From: Carnobacterium_A antarcticum
GTDB taxonomy: Bacteria > Bacillota > Bacilli > Lactobacillales > Carnobacteriaceae
Strand: one strand, 5' to 3'
DNA length: 64,000 nt
NCBI RefSeq assembly: GCF_042658365.1
Contig: NZ_JBHSQC010000002.1
Shown in pieces: positions 52,664-61,054 of the stretch (positions are counted from its first letter, which is position 1; the number at the start of each line of letters is the position of its first letter). The position numbers were made by a program, and so were the translations under genes. A model generated the notes under the pieces. It did not search any database. It was not told the origin of the DNA and was given only the letters and a program-made list of their open reading frames with translations.

Positions 52664-54544
52664 TTAGCTTGAGAAAGCACTTGATGTAACGATACGATGA
52701 TACATACTATTGCCGAGACTGCCTTCCGGATTCCCATAAGGACCTTTAAACGGTAGGCGTTTTTCTTCTAATTCTTCAATTAACACAATTTCATGATTTA
52801 TCCATTGAGTTAGCCGGTAAATTGTCGTTTCATTACGTAAAAGCACACCTCCATAACGAATATCCAATATTTCCCAACCAAAGGGTTTATTTATGGAAAA
52901 CCACAACTCACGATGACTTTTTCTTAAAACGTCTATTTTTCGGGAAAGTACGAGCGCAACATCCACTAACTCTTGCATTTTAAATCGATCAGCTGCATCA
53001 TAAGCCGCTTTTAACTGAATACCTAACTCTGCTTTTATGCTTAACACCCGTGCAAGATTTTCATAAAAATCAAACAATAAATTCAACGATGGATTGTTTT
53101 TCTTTGCTTGTTCCAATCGTGGAACTAAATCAGCATAATGTTGATTTAAGTCTAATCCATTGATATTCTCATCAAACAATCCTATCAAGCTATCTTGCCA
53201 CAATAAAATTTTTGATGTTTGAGAAGTCATGATATTATATGGACTCACACCCGTAGTCTCATCTAAATTCTGCAAAATCAAAAAATCGTCTATATTGGAT
53301 CCAGTACAAAAATTGAACCGTCTAGCCACTTCAGCTTCTTCAACATCTTTATGGTACATGTGTTCCGCATACAACTGCAATCCAGGCAAGGCTGTTAATA
53401 CCGGCGTTTCAGCGCCATTATCGCCCCACATAGTTGCAAAGACTTCTTTAACGCCACTCTTTTTAGCTGCTGTTAACCCTGCTTTGGTTGTCGCCCACGT
53501 TTTCCCATAATTGGGGGCAAGTCCGTTCCACGTCCAAATGCCTCCAGCAAAAATTTGATTTTCTCCCAACTCAGAATGTTTTTTCATCATTCCAGCATAG
53601 GTAGCTTCTTCAGTATGGTAATAATCCCAATAAACCATTTGAACATTTGGGATGCCTGCAATGATTTCTTCAGGAAATTCTGCGTTTATATCCGTATATT
53701 CATTCGTTTTAGAACCTAATTTAAAATACATATCACTCCACAGCATCGCTTGTAATCCAAATGACTCAGTAATTTTAACTACTTGTTGCAAATGAGAATT
53801 CATTAACTCAAAACGGTTTTTATATTCATTCAATTCTAAATATCTGCCTAACCCTAAGTCATGTGCCTCATCCATTCCAATATGAATGCGATTAGATACA
53901 TAAGGCTCCGTTGCAGATTTGATTAAATTTCTTAGAAATTCATAAGTTTTAGGCTCATCAATTAATAAAATATCTTCTGTATCTCTTAATTCGTTAGCAT
54001 ATTCCCATTTTAAAGCTTCTCGCAAATGACCTAACGTTTGGATGCAGGGAACCATTTCAATTCCTAACTTCAAAGCATATTGATCAAGCTCTCGAATTTC
54101 ATTTTTAGTGTATCGTCCGCGCATATACCCAAAATAAGGATATTCATCGACTTCGTAAGTGTCTTCAGTGTACATCATCAATAAGTTTAAACCCATAACT
54201 GACATATCACGAAGCAACTCTTTGATCCCTTTAACAGCTAAAACAGCATTTCTAGAAGAATCCAGCATTGCACCACCTGTATCAAATTGCAAAACCTCCT
54301 CAATGGCGAATTCCTCCTGGCTTTCAATAGCTTCTAAGAATAACCCTACACCTCTAAAAAAGTGGCTTTTTTCTTGATAAAAAATTTCGCCTTGGCCATT
54401 GGAATTTGTTACTTTAAGATTGCCCATTCTTTGTGTGACTTTTATAGGATAACCTTCTCTAGTTAATTGAATGGCTAATTTACCACTTAACAGTTCCAAT
54501 CCTTCTATTACCTCTTGTGTATCTCCAGAAAAATAAAGTTTCAC
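52664..54544 (-). CDS. GH20 exo-beta-N-acetylhexosaminidase (GH20C-like)
   Basis: The 626-residue cytosolic enzyme resembles pneumococcal GH20C in size and lack of signal peptide. The catalytic pair D225-E226 sits in HIGMDEAHDLG, after the barrel strand LLMMYTEDTYEVDEYPYFGYM. A C-terminal helical domain covers residues 420-600. It releases terminal GlcNAc or GalNAc by substrate assistance. It starts with GTG, with AAGGAGG upstream. It is the first gene of the chain leading to GH2 and the importer. Confidence 0.9.
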   Translation of the reverse strand: MKLYFSGDTQEVIEGLELLSGKLAIQLTREGYPIKVTQRMGNLKVTNSNGQGEIFYQEKSHFFRGVGLFLEAIESQEEFAIEEVLQFDTGGAMLDSSRNAVLAVKGIKELLRDMSVMGLNLLMMYTEDTYEVDEYPYFGYMRGRYTKNEIRELDQYALKLGIEMVPCIQTLGHLREALKWEYANELRDTEDILLIDEPKTYEFLRNLIKSATEPYVSNRIHIGMDEAHDLGLGRYLELNEYKNRFELMNSHLQQVVKITESFGLQAMLWSDMYFKLGSKTNEYTDINAEFPEEIIAGIPNVQMVYWDYYHTEEATYAGMMKKHSELGENQIFAGGIWTWNGLAPNYGKTWATTKAGLTAAKKSGVKEVFATMWGDNGAETPVLTALPGLQLYAEHMYHKDVEEAEVARRFNFCTGSNIDDFLILQNLDETTGVSPYNIMTSQTSKILLWQDSLIGLFDENINGLDLNQHYADLVPRLEQAKKNNPSLNLLFDFYENLARVLSIKAELGIQLKAAYDAADRFKMQELVDVALVLSRKIDVLRKSHRELWFSINKPFGWEILDIRYGGVLLRNETTIYRLTQWINHEIVLIEELEEKRLPFKGPYGNPEGSLGNSMYHRIVTSSAFSS

Positions 54545-54806
54545 AATGTTTTCCTCCTTAAATGAATGTTTATGACTTATTAATTGAAATCCTTATTCAA
54601 AAATAATAATTAAACCTATTAAAAATAAAGCCAATAGTGTGAATCCATATCTTCCCTATTCAAGTATCTCCTTCCAAAAGTAATCGTTTTCAATTGTTAT
54701 GTTTAGCTTAGCTAAAATAAAATAAGGACGTAAGAAACAAATCATAGGTATAAAACTCCAAACTATAGACTTTTTTTCGAAAAAATCGCTAAAGTAAGTT
54801 ACAACA
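54545..54806. other. Upstream region of the GH20 gene
   Basis: No gene is seen. The stretch is AT-rich and holds the cre-like site at 54679-54692 and presumably the GH20 promoter, for which I find no clear -35/-10 pair. Confidence 0.5.
54679..54692 (-). promoter_or_regulatory. Cre site upstream of GH20
   Basis: On the minus strand TGAAAACGATTACT matches the cre consensus TGWAANCGNTNWCA at every position but the last. It lies 135 bases upstream of the GH20 start. Confidence 0.65.
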
Positions 54807-54853
54807 AAAAACAATCTTTTTCCACTTTGAGAATGGAATAAGATTGTTTTTTT
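54807..54853. terminator. Hairpin terminator
   Basis: AAAACAATCTTTTTCCA and TGGAATAAGATTGTTTT pair along nearly their whole length and are flanked by A and T runs. It can stop transcription from either side between the small protein gene and the GH20 unit. Confidence 0.75.
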
Positions 54854-54924
54854 ATGAGTTAAGAATTCTTCTTCTCAACCCTAATTTTATAGTTGAAATT
54901 AGGAAGCTTTTCTCTCTATAAACT

Positions 54925-54956
54925 AAAGAAGCTAGCATTAAATTACTAGCTTCTTC
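54925..54956. terminator. Terminator of the small protein gene
   Basis: GAAGCTAG and CTAGCTTC form a perfect 8-bp stem directly downstream of the gene at 54959-55222; T-rich tails are present on both strands. Confidence 0.65.
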
Positions 54957-54958
54957 TT

Positions 54959-55222
54959 TCATTTTTCCCCTAAACGATTTGGTTGATACAAAAACATCCC
55001 ATTATTAGATTCGATCAAAATGTGCAATTTGTATTTTGACATTAAAAATTCGCCAATGTATTCTCTCGTATAGAAAATATCTGTTGGAAACATTTCAGTT
55101 GGCGATTTGACTTTAACTTCAAAGAAACCATCCACTACGGTTTCTACAAAGATCAAATCAGAACATTCTTGGAGCTCTTTTATTTCTTCATTGGTTAAAT
55201 CTTCGATAGATCCTTGATTCAT
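54959..55222 (-). CDS. Small acidic protein of unknown function
   Basis: I do not recognise this 87-residue protein. It is acidic at the N-terminus (SIEDLTNEEIKELQECSD) and then alternates hydrophobic strands (LIFVETVVDGFFEVKVK, YKLHILIESNNGMFLY), suggesting a small alpha/beta domain without TM segments. A good ribosome site (AGGAGTAAAGG) and a terminator right after the stop support a real gene. It follows the AllH-like gene on the same strand after about 100 bases and may belong to that transcript. Confidence 0.6.
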   Translation of the reverse strand: MNQGSIEDLTNEEIKELQECSDLIFVETVVDGFFEVKVKSPTEMFPTDIFYTREYIGEFLMSKYKLHILIESNNGMFLYQPNRLGEK

Positions 55223-55330
55223 GTACCTTTACTCCTGACATTAGTTGCTGTGATAGTTGCGCTTGCTCCCATAGATTAATAGATAGAATCGGCATAGTCA
55301 ATAGGCTGAATTACACTTATCTATCGTTGA

Positions 55331-56201
55331 TTAAATCCCCCTGCTGTTCTTTTCTGTATGGTTCATTGCTTCGGTTCCAGTGACGATGCCTAATAAAGTG
55401 TCTGTTCCAGAAGTATGTCCAAATAAACGCATACGTTCTATTTTTTTTTTTGAGAATCTGTTGATCTTCTGAATAAAATAAATCTAGGAGTTCCTTAATG
55501 TTTTCATTCACTCCCCCTTCTAAAAGACAATTCAAATAAGCTAAACTGATGTCCGTCGTCTTGCCGCTTCTGACAAGTTGCTGCAACCGTCTAAGCCACT
55601 CATGCTGTTGATTAAATAAAATCAATAGGCTTGTGTACCCAATAAGAAAATCATCGCCGCTTGGCGTAAGTCCAATGCCTCTGCCTAAAAAATGATTGAT
55701 GATCACACTTTGCTCATTCGCCGTCAAAGCATACGTTGGGTAGTGCCTTAAATTTTCAAGATATTTAGTGGTTTTTGCGCTCATTGGCAAACCGGTTTGC
55801 ATTTGTACCGGGATGTCCATAAGTTCTTTAAAAAAAACCGTTTCTTCAATAAGTTGCGGGTGGGCATCAAACGGTACTAATTTTAAATCGGTTTCGGCAA
55901 GAGTTTCCAGCTCAATGACCAATGCGATTTTATTTAGACTGTTATAAAAAGTCAATACTTGATTTTGACAACTAACAAAATCACCGATTTCAACTGCCTT
56001 TAATAGAGAGTGGATTTTTTCATCGTTTGCTTTTATTCCGAAAGCTGACAAAGGTTCAAGCGTATCGCTCACATGAACCAATTGTTTCCCTAATTTGATA
56101 TTTAAGCTGTGGTCAAATTTGCTATGCACTACTCCTACATGATTTTCTTTAAAAAACGTCCTCAGATAATTGCTTTTTTCTTCTTTATATACTCGGTTCA
56201 T
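55331..56201 (-). CDS. DUF2877 (AllH-like) protein with a frameshift in an A11 tract
   Basis: DUF2877 proteins include AllH, a subunit of oxamate carbamoyltransferase in allantoin catabolism. The family motif GLTPSGDDFLIGY lies near residue 175. In the sequence as given the frame continues past a coding-strand A11 tract (55441-55451) into a non-family tail ending at 55317. Removing one A gives the conserved ending GHTSGTDTLLGIVTG and a stop at 55331. The gene is therefore frameshifted, phase-variable, rescued by slippage, or hit by a sequencing error. AAGGAAGGG site. AllF and AllG partners are not in the window. Confidence 0.75.
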
Positions 56202-56454
56202 GGTTCCCTTCCTTTCAAATTTACTTTTATTGATACACTACAAAGACAGATTCTAACATTTTTTATGTTGGTAAGTGAAACGAATGTATTCTACAATTTT
56301 TAAATTTTTGGAGGAATAGTAGCTGCTTGAAAGCCTGGAGACCACTAAGGATCCAAACGATCCCATGGCTTTCTACAAGCAAACACATAAGTTCCGGTGG
56401 AAATTTCAATCCCTAAGAAGTCACCAATACGATTTGACAAAAAAACTAAAAACA
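56202..56454. other. Intergenic region upstream of the AllH-like gene
   Basis: No gene is seen. It holds the branched hairpin at 56324-56381 and presumably the promoter of the AllH-like gene. Confidence 0.4.
56324..56381. ncRNA. Candidate structured RNA, three-way junction
   Basis: TGCTTGAAAGCC (56324-56335) pairs with GGCTTT (56367-56372) and CAAGCA (56376-56381), leaving a CTA bulge. Inside are TGG-AGA-CCA and GGATC-CAAAC-GATCC hairpins. The strand is uncertain; on the minus strand it would lie in the leader of the AllH-like gene. It matches no riboswitch class I know. Confidence 0.35.
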
Positions 56455-56500
56455 CTCGTAAACCAAATAGATTTAATCCGTTTGGTTTACGAGGCTTTGT
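56455..56500. terminator. Terminator of the amidohydrolase operon
   Basis: CTCGTAAACCAAA and TTTGGTTTACGAG form a perfect 13-bp stem. On the minus strand a TGTTTTTAGTTTTTTT tail follows, ending the DAACS-transporter-amidohydrolase transcript. Confidence 0.9.
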
Positions 56501-56515
56501 TTTGTTGTTTCCATT

Positions 56516-57739
56516 TTAACGATGAATAATGGTTTCCTTTTTGTTTTCGACGGTTACTTTCCCGTCCTTAATCACATACAGTCTCTCAGGTATATCGATG
56601 ATCGCATTCGTTTTGACAAATGTATCCAATAAAACTACATCGGCTTTATTTCCCACCGCAATACCATAATTTTTTAATCCGATTGCTTGTGCGGGATGAT
56701 CAGTAATCATCGGCAATACCGTCGGCAAATCATCGGCTCCTCCTAAATGCGCTACTGGAATCGCCAGCATGGCTGTTTGAAGGATGTCGCCATTTCCATA
56801 TGGAGTAAAGGCGTTTCGAATATTATTTGTTGCAATCGATACGTTGACCCCGCCATCTCTTAATTTGCGTATCGGGGTAACGGCTCTTCTTACATTGTAT
56901 TCATCGTTTCGTGCCCCTAAGTGTAAATCAGTGGCTGGTAAAGACATCACGCTGATTCCTGCTTCAGCAATCAATTCGATAAGAGGATCCAACTGCGCTT
57001 TAGGCAATGCATGGAGTGCTGTCAGATGTCCAACTGCTACTCTTCCTTGATACCCTTCAGAAATAGTTTTTCGGCACAAATACTCAATCGACATATCATT
57101 CGCTTCGTCACTGAAGTCTTGGTGCAGATCAATGGGTTTGTCATATTTCTTAGCAATTTCAAATACCAAATCAATGTGTTCGTTAGCCGGTGCATCATTG
57201 TAAGGAATGCCTCCGACAACATCTGCGCCCATTTCCATCGCTTCATGCATCATTTTATCTGTGCCCGGAGATTTAAAAATCCCTTCTTGCGGAAAAGCTA
57301 CGACTTGGATATCGACCAAATTTTTGTATTCTTCTTTTAATTTTAAGATGGTTTCAAATCCAGTAAACCCTTGTGCAGGATCAAATTCAGAATGAGTTCT
57401 GATTGCGGTCACACCGTAAGGAATAATCATTTCTAACGTCTTTTTGGCACGCTCGTAAATGTCTTCTTTCGTGAACGTTGGTTTCAGTTCAGCGGTTACT
57501 TTGATAGCTTCTTGCAAAGTTCCTGATTTGTTAGGCTTGCGATCAGCAATCAAAGCTTTATCCAGGTGAATGTGGCTTTCTACAAAACCAGGCACGAGGA
57601 CTCGACCTGCTGCATCGATCACTTGATTAGCTGTTTCAGAAATGTGCTCTTCAATAGCACTGATTTTGCCTTCTTGAATCCCCACATCTTTTAAACTTTC
57701 CCCATCGTTTAGTCGAACTTGTTTCAATAAAATATCCAT
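56516..57739 (-). CDS. CodA-like amidohydrolase (cytosine deaminase family)
   Basis: The 407-residue enzyme belongs to the metal-dependent amidohydrolases near cytosine deaminase. It has the metal site ESHIHLDKALIADRK near 55-68, then HQDFSDEAND, VAVGHLTALHAL and PYGNGD. Where CodA has a metal-binding, catalytic Asp, this protein reads ATNNIRNAF, so the Asp is replaced by Asn. The substrate may be a ureide or another cyclic amide rather than cytosine (inference from neighbours). It is the last gene after two transporter genes. AAGGAGAG site. Confidence 0.8.
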   Translation of the reverse strand: MDILLKQVRLNDGESLKDVGIQEGKISAIEEHISETANQVIDAAGRVLVPGFVESHIHLDKALIADRKPNKSGTLQEAIKVTAELKPTFTKEDIYERAKKTLEMIIPYGVTAIRTHSEFDPAQGFTGFETILKLKEEYKNLVDIQVVAFPQEGIFKSPGTDKMMHEAMEMGADVVGGIPYNDAPANEHIDLVFEIAKKYDKPIDLHQDFSDEANDMSIEYLCRKTISEGYQGRVAVGHLTALHALPKAQLDPLIELIAEAGISVMSLPATDLHLGARNDEYNVRRAVTPIRKLRDGGVNVSIATNNIRNAFTPYGNGDILQTAMLAIPVAHLGGADDLPTVLPMITDHPAQAIGLKNYGIAVGNKADVVLLDTFVKTNAIIDIPERLYVIKDGKVTVENKKETIIHR

Positions 57740-57761
57740 TTATATTCTCTCCTTTTTTGTT

Positions 57762-59123
57762 TTATGCAAAGACTAAGGATAAAACTAACAGCAAGACAGA
57801 AGCTAAACTGATCCATTTCACATTCCCTTTAACAATATCCAAAATAGGAAGGTCAAAACCAGAGGATAAGGCTTGCATGGTGATATTAACAAAACTCATT
57901 TGACTGCCCATTCCGACCCCAATCGTCACAAACCCTAAGGCAAGCGGCGAGAATCCTAACGAAATGGCTACCGGCAGTACCAGTGTTAAAATAGAACCGA
58001 CATATGCACCAGCAGGAATCCCGATCAAAATACCTGTTAAGACCGCAACCGGAACAACCACAGCGGCGGGGGCCAATTCCGCAACACTGGCGATTACAGC
58101 AAAGGTACCCGTTTGAGCAATCACATTAATAAAACCTAAGAAGATTCCTACTTGAAAGAGACGCGTTAAGATATACGTTGATCCATCGATCATGGCTTCG
58201 ACCGATTCGTTTAAATTAAATTTGGTACAGAAGAAAATCAACGCCAATGTTACCACCATATAAACCAATGGCGTAAAAATTTCGATGCCAACTAAATTGT
58301 TTACGACTGGTCCAAGAATGACTGCAAACAATAAAAAGATAGCCGGTAAAGTAATCTTGACTAATTGAGCGTTGCTCAGTTGTGCATATTCATCCGAGGC
58401 TTCTTCTTTAAATCCCATGTGCCGACGTTTGGTTCCAAAAAAAGCTAGTAAAATAGCAACGACTACAAAGAGCAACCAATAAGGACGCATCGTTGAAACA
58501 TATTCGCTGATAGGAAAGCCGCCTAATTTTGAAACGATACTTGACTCAAGAGAAGCGGGCGAAGTGGTAAAAGAAGCGGCAGCCGCTAATGACATAGCTG
58601 CAATCAATTCCGGAACGACCCCTACTGCAGCAAAAGCTAAGGGAGCAATAACCATGGCACTTCCCCCGCCGATACCCGACATATACGTTGCGGCAGCTAG
58701 CAAAATCACAATAAAAGCTGAAACATATTCTACTTTCCCTTTCGTTCCTCTTTTGGCTAACATTAAGGCAGCTGTATACCCGCCAGACTTGAATACCGCC
58801 ATCGCAATAGCTGAATTGACGATCGGGACAGTGATCGTCAGCATCGTCGGAATGGCTTCAAGGAACTGTTTGTTGACTTCCCCTAATCCGATACCTCCGA
58901 TGATCATGGCCAGTACACCGCCTGCCAGACCGGCAATGATCATGTCTACTTTTAAAAATAATAATGTTAAGACAACGATCAGCGGGACGATAGTAATGAT
59001 AGCCATGAAGCCAGTAGGCGTTTTTGTGACTTCAATTCCCTGTGCAAAAACAATTAGAGGTGTGGCGAACGTTATCAAAAAAACAACCAATAATAAACCA
59101 ATATTTTTTAATCGTTTCATCAT
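57762..59123 (-). CDS. Ion-transporter-superfamily permease, substrate unknown
   Basis: The 453-residue protein has a hydrophobic leader segment and about 12 further TM helices arranged as two halves. Gly/Ala-rich re-entrant motifs are ATYMSGIGGGSAMVIAPLA and IGIPAGAYVGSILTLVLPVA. This is the layout of the DcuC/CitMHS/gluconate group of secondary transporters for small organic anions. Its gene sits between the DAACS symporter and the CodA-like amidohydrolase and probably serves the same pathway. AAAGGGG site before tandem ATGs. Confidence 0.65.
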   Translation of the reverse strand: MMKRLKNIGLLLVVFLITFATPLIVFAQGIEVTKTPTGFMAIITIVPLIVVLTLLFLKVDMIIAGLAGGVLAMIIGGIGLGEVNKQFLEAIPTMLTITVPIVNSAIAMAVFKSGGYTAALMLAKRGTKGKVEYVSAFIVILLAAATYMSGIGGGSAMVIAPLAFAAVGVVPELIAAMSLAAAASFTTSPASLESSIVSKLGGFPISEYVSTMRPYWLLFVVVAILLAFFGTKRRHMGFKEEASDEYAQLSNAQLVKITLPAIFLLFAVILGPVVNNLVGIEIFTPLVYMVVTLALIFFCTKFNLNESVEAMIDGSTYILTRLFQVGIFLGFINVIAQTGTFAVIASVAELAPAAVVVPVAVLTGILIGIPAGAYVGSILTLVLPVAISLGFSPLALGFVTIGVGMGSQMSFVNITMQALSSGFDLPILDIVKGNVKWISLASVLLLVLSLVFA

Positions 59124-59187
59124 ACTCTTCCCCTTTTAGCTACAGTTTTTTTTGATTCTATCTCCAAAAAATAATGAATGGCTTTGT

Positions 59188-60432
59188 TTATTTGCTTTCG
59201 GATGAAACTTCAGTTGTTGAATTAAAAATAGCGTAATCTATTTCTTTTTCATCATGTGCCAGAATCATGGCAATCAGTGCATCTGCGTCTACATTCAAAA
59301 CGGTTCTAAACATTCCAGAAAACCAATCGATGCCCGCCAATAAAGCAATACTCTCCAACGGTAAGCCTAACGATGGAATAACGATGGCCAAGGCTACTAA
59401 ACCGCCGCCCGGAACAACCACTGTACCTAAACAAGCCAATGTCGATAAAACGACCATTTGTATGGTGTCAAGTACCGTAAATTCAATACTATAGAACTGA
59501 GCCAGTGTTATTGCTGCCAAAGAAAGATACAACGCCAAACCATTACTGTTCAATGCCATGCCCAATGGACCAACTAAACGTGAGATTCTTGGACTGATGC
59601 CCAATTTCTTTTCAGAATCTTCCATCTTTACCGGAAGTGTAATCGCAGAAGATGTCGTAGTGAATGCCACTACCGTCATTCTCCAAAGTTTCTTTGTCAA
59701 CATTAAAGGATTTACTTTGACATATGTTGCAGTCAGCATGATCCACAAGAACATAAAGATAACCGTTCCGATTGCCATCGCCAGTAAAAATTTAGCTAAC
59801 GGCAGAATAACGGCAAGTCCTATGGTTCCGGTAACCCAAGCAATTAAAGAAAAAATACCTAAAGGAGCCATCTTCATGACAACTTTAACAATATTCAAAA
59901 TCACCACGTTAAATTGTTTAATACCGCCCATTAAAGCCGATAAATCGGTTTTCGTTGACAACACACTAATTGAAAAACCAAATAATAGAGAAAAAATAAT
60001 GACTTGAATCATATTCGCGCTAGACATCGATTCCATTACATTGGCTGGAAAGAAATTTAAAATAATATCATATAAACTATCCGTATTGCTTTCAATAGCA
60101 GAAGACTCTAATTGCACATTGATTCCAGTTCCTGGTTTAATCAAATAGCCAAGTACAATACCCAGTGCCGCTGCCACTAGCGTAGACCCCATAAACCAAG
60201 CAGTTATTTTAATACCCAATTTACCAATTTCCCGCGAATCTAAACTGCCTACCGCTTCAATCACAGCTCCCATCACTAAAACGACTACTGACATTTGTAT
60301 CAATCTTAAAAAGATATCTCCAAAAATCTTGATGGGTGCAATTGCTGGCCCTATCAATAAACCCGCTAAAATTCCTAGAACCATTCCGATCATGATCTGG
60401 TTTGTCATACTGATGTTTTTCAAAAATTTCAT
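59188..60432 (-). CDS. Dicarboxylate/amino acid:cation symporter (DAACS family)
   Basis: The 414-residue membrane protein has eight predicted TM segments and two re-entrant loops. The family core TTTSSAITLPVKM near residue 265 carries the serine-rich tip, and PGGGLVALAIVIPSLGLPLE and DWFSGMFRTVLNVDADALIA carry the substrate Asp and Asn residues. It co-transports acidic amino acids or C4-dicarboxylates with Na+ or H+. Exact substrate unknown. First gene of the minus-strand operon, with AAGGAGGGG and a cre-like site at 60688-60701. Confidence 0.9.
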   Translation of the reverse strand: MKFLKNISMTNQIMIGMVLGILAGLLIGPAIAPIKIFGDIFLRLIQMSVVVLVMGAVIEAVGSLDSREIGKLGIKITAWFMGSTLVAAALGIVLGYLIKPGTGINVQLESSAIESNTDSLYDIILNFFPANVMESMSSANMIQVIIFSLLFGFSISVLSTKTDLSALMGGIKQFNVVILNIVKVVMKMAPLGIFSLIAWVTGTIGLAVILPLAKFLLAMAIGTVIFMFLWIMLTATYVKVNPLMLTKKLWRMTVVAFTTTSSAITLPVKMEDSEKKLGISPRISRLVGPLGMALNSNGLALYLSLAAITLAQFYSIEFTVLDTIQMVVLSTLACLGTVVVPGGGLVALAIVIPSLGLPLESIALLAGIDWFSGMFRTVLNVDADALIAMILAHDEKEIDYAIFNSTTEVSSESK

Positions 60433-60687
60433 AAATACCCCTCCTTTATACTATTTCATTTTCTTTGTACTTGATATAACAAGAACGTATTGAGTGTAAT
60501 TGTTCCATCCATCTCCCTTTCTATTTATTATCTACTAATTAAATGTTAATTTAATTATAATAACTCGTAAATAATAAAGCGACTTTTAATACTTATAGTT
60601 TAACTAAATCAAATAAAAACTTTATAATTTTCTGTATCCTTATATCTATCCTCCTTCTTTGCACGAAGTTTTTAGTTCATATACAAT

Positions 60688-60701
60688 AGTAATCGCTTCC
60701 A
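60688..60701 (-). promoter_or_regulatory. Cre-like site, symporter operon
   Basis: TGGAAGCGATTACT on the minus strand matches the cre consensus except at the third and last positions. Confidence 0.5.
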
Positions 60702-60844
60702 ATGATTAAATCATTGTCTAAATCAGCTATAATAAGTTCGCTCTCTTTAGTTAATACAACCAAAACACCTATAATGATTTTATACTTCTAACTAGCTGAT
60801 TCCTGTTTATTCTAAATTATAATAAATAACAATATGACAATTTA

Positions 60845-60918
60845 ATGGCACGTTTTAACTCTATCGTTATTTTCAACTGATCATCCGAAATAAAGCAACA
60901 AATCATGGTTCGTTTTAA
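60845..60918. repeat. Direct repeats ATGGnnCGTTTTAA, 60 bases apart
   Basis: ATGGCACGTTTTAA (60845-60858) and ATGGTTCGTTTTAA (60905-60918) differ at two central bases. They are spaced by 60 bases, near a whole number of helical turns, as expected for a regulator that loops or binds in tandem. Confidence 0.4.
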
Positions 60919-60994
60919 ACAATCCAAACTAAAAAAAATAGCCAATTAAGCCAATGAAACTCGTTATTCATCATAGTATATTTAACCTTATGAA

Positions 60995-61008
60995 TGATAA
61001 CGCTTTCT
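60995..61008 (+). promoter_or_regulatory. Cre-like site, allantoin operon
   Basis: TGATAACGCTTTCT has the CG core and most fixed bases of the cre consensus. It is 47 bases before the permease start, and may include nearby CGTTAT/ATAACG inverted arms. Confidence 0.5.
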
Positions 61009-61054
61009 AGTGATTGTAAGAACATTCAACTATTTTTGATTGGAAGGGGAAAAA

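Larger units (their letters stand above)
60433..61054. other. Divergent regulatory region between symporter and allantoin operons
   Basis: There is no gene in these 620 AT-rich bases. They contain two cre-like sites, one facing each operon, and two direct repeats ATGGnnCGTTTTAA (60845-60858 and 60905-60918). Promoters must lie here but no clear consensus pair stands out. Confidence 0.6.

Noticed and set aside
58564..59139. Plus-strand ORF of 191 codons opposite the organic-anion transporter gene
   Set aside because: It mirrors the codons of a membrane protein gene on the other strand; the minus-strand product has a clear TM pattern and ribosome site.
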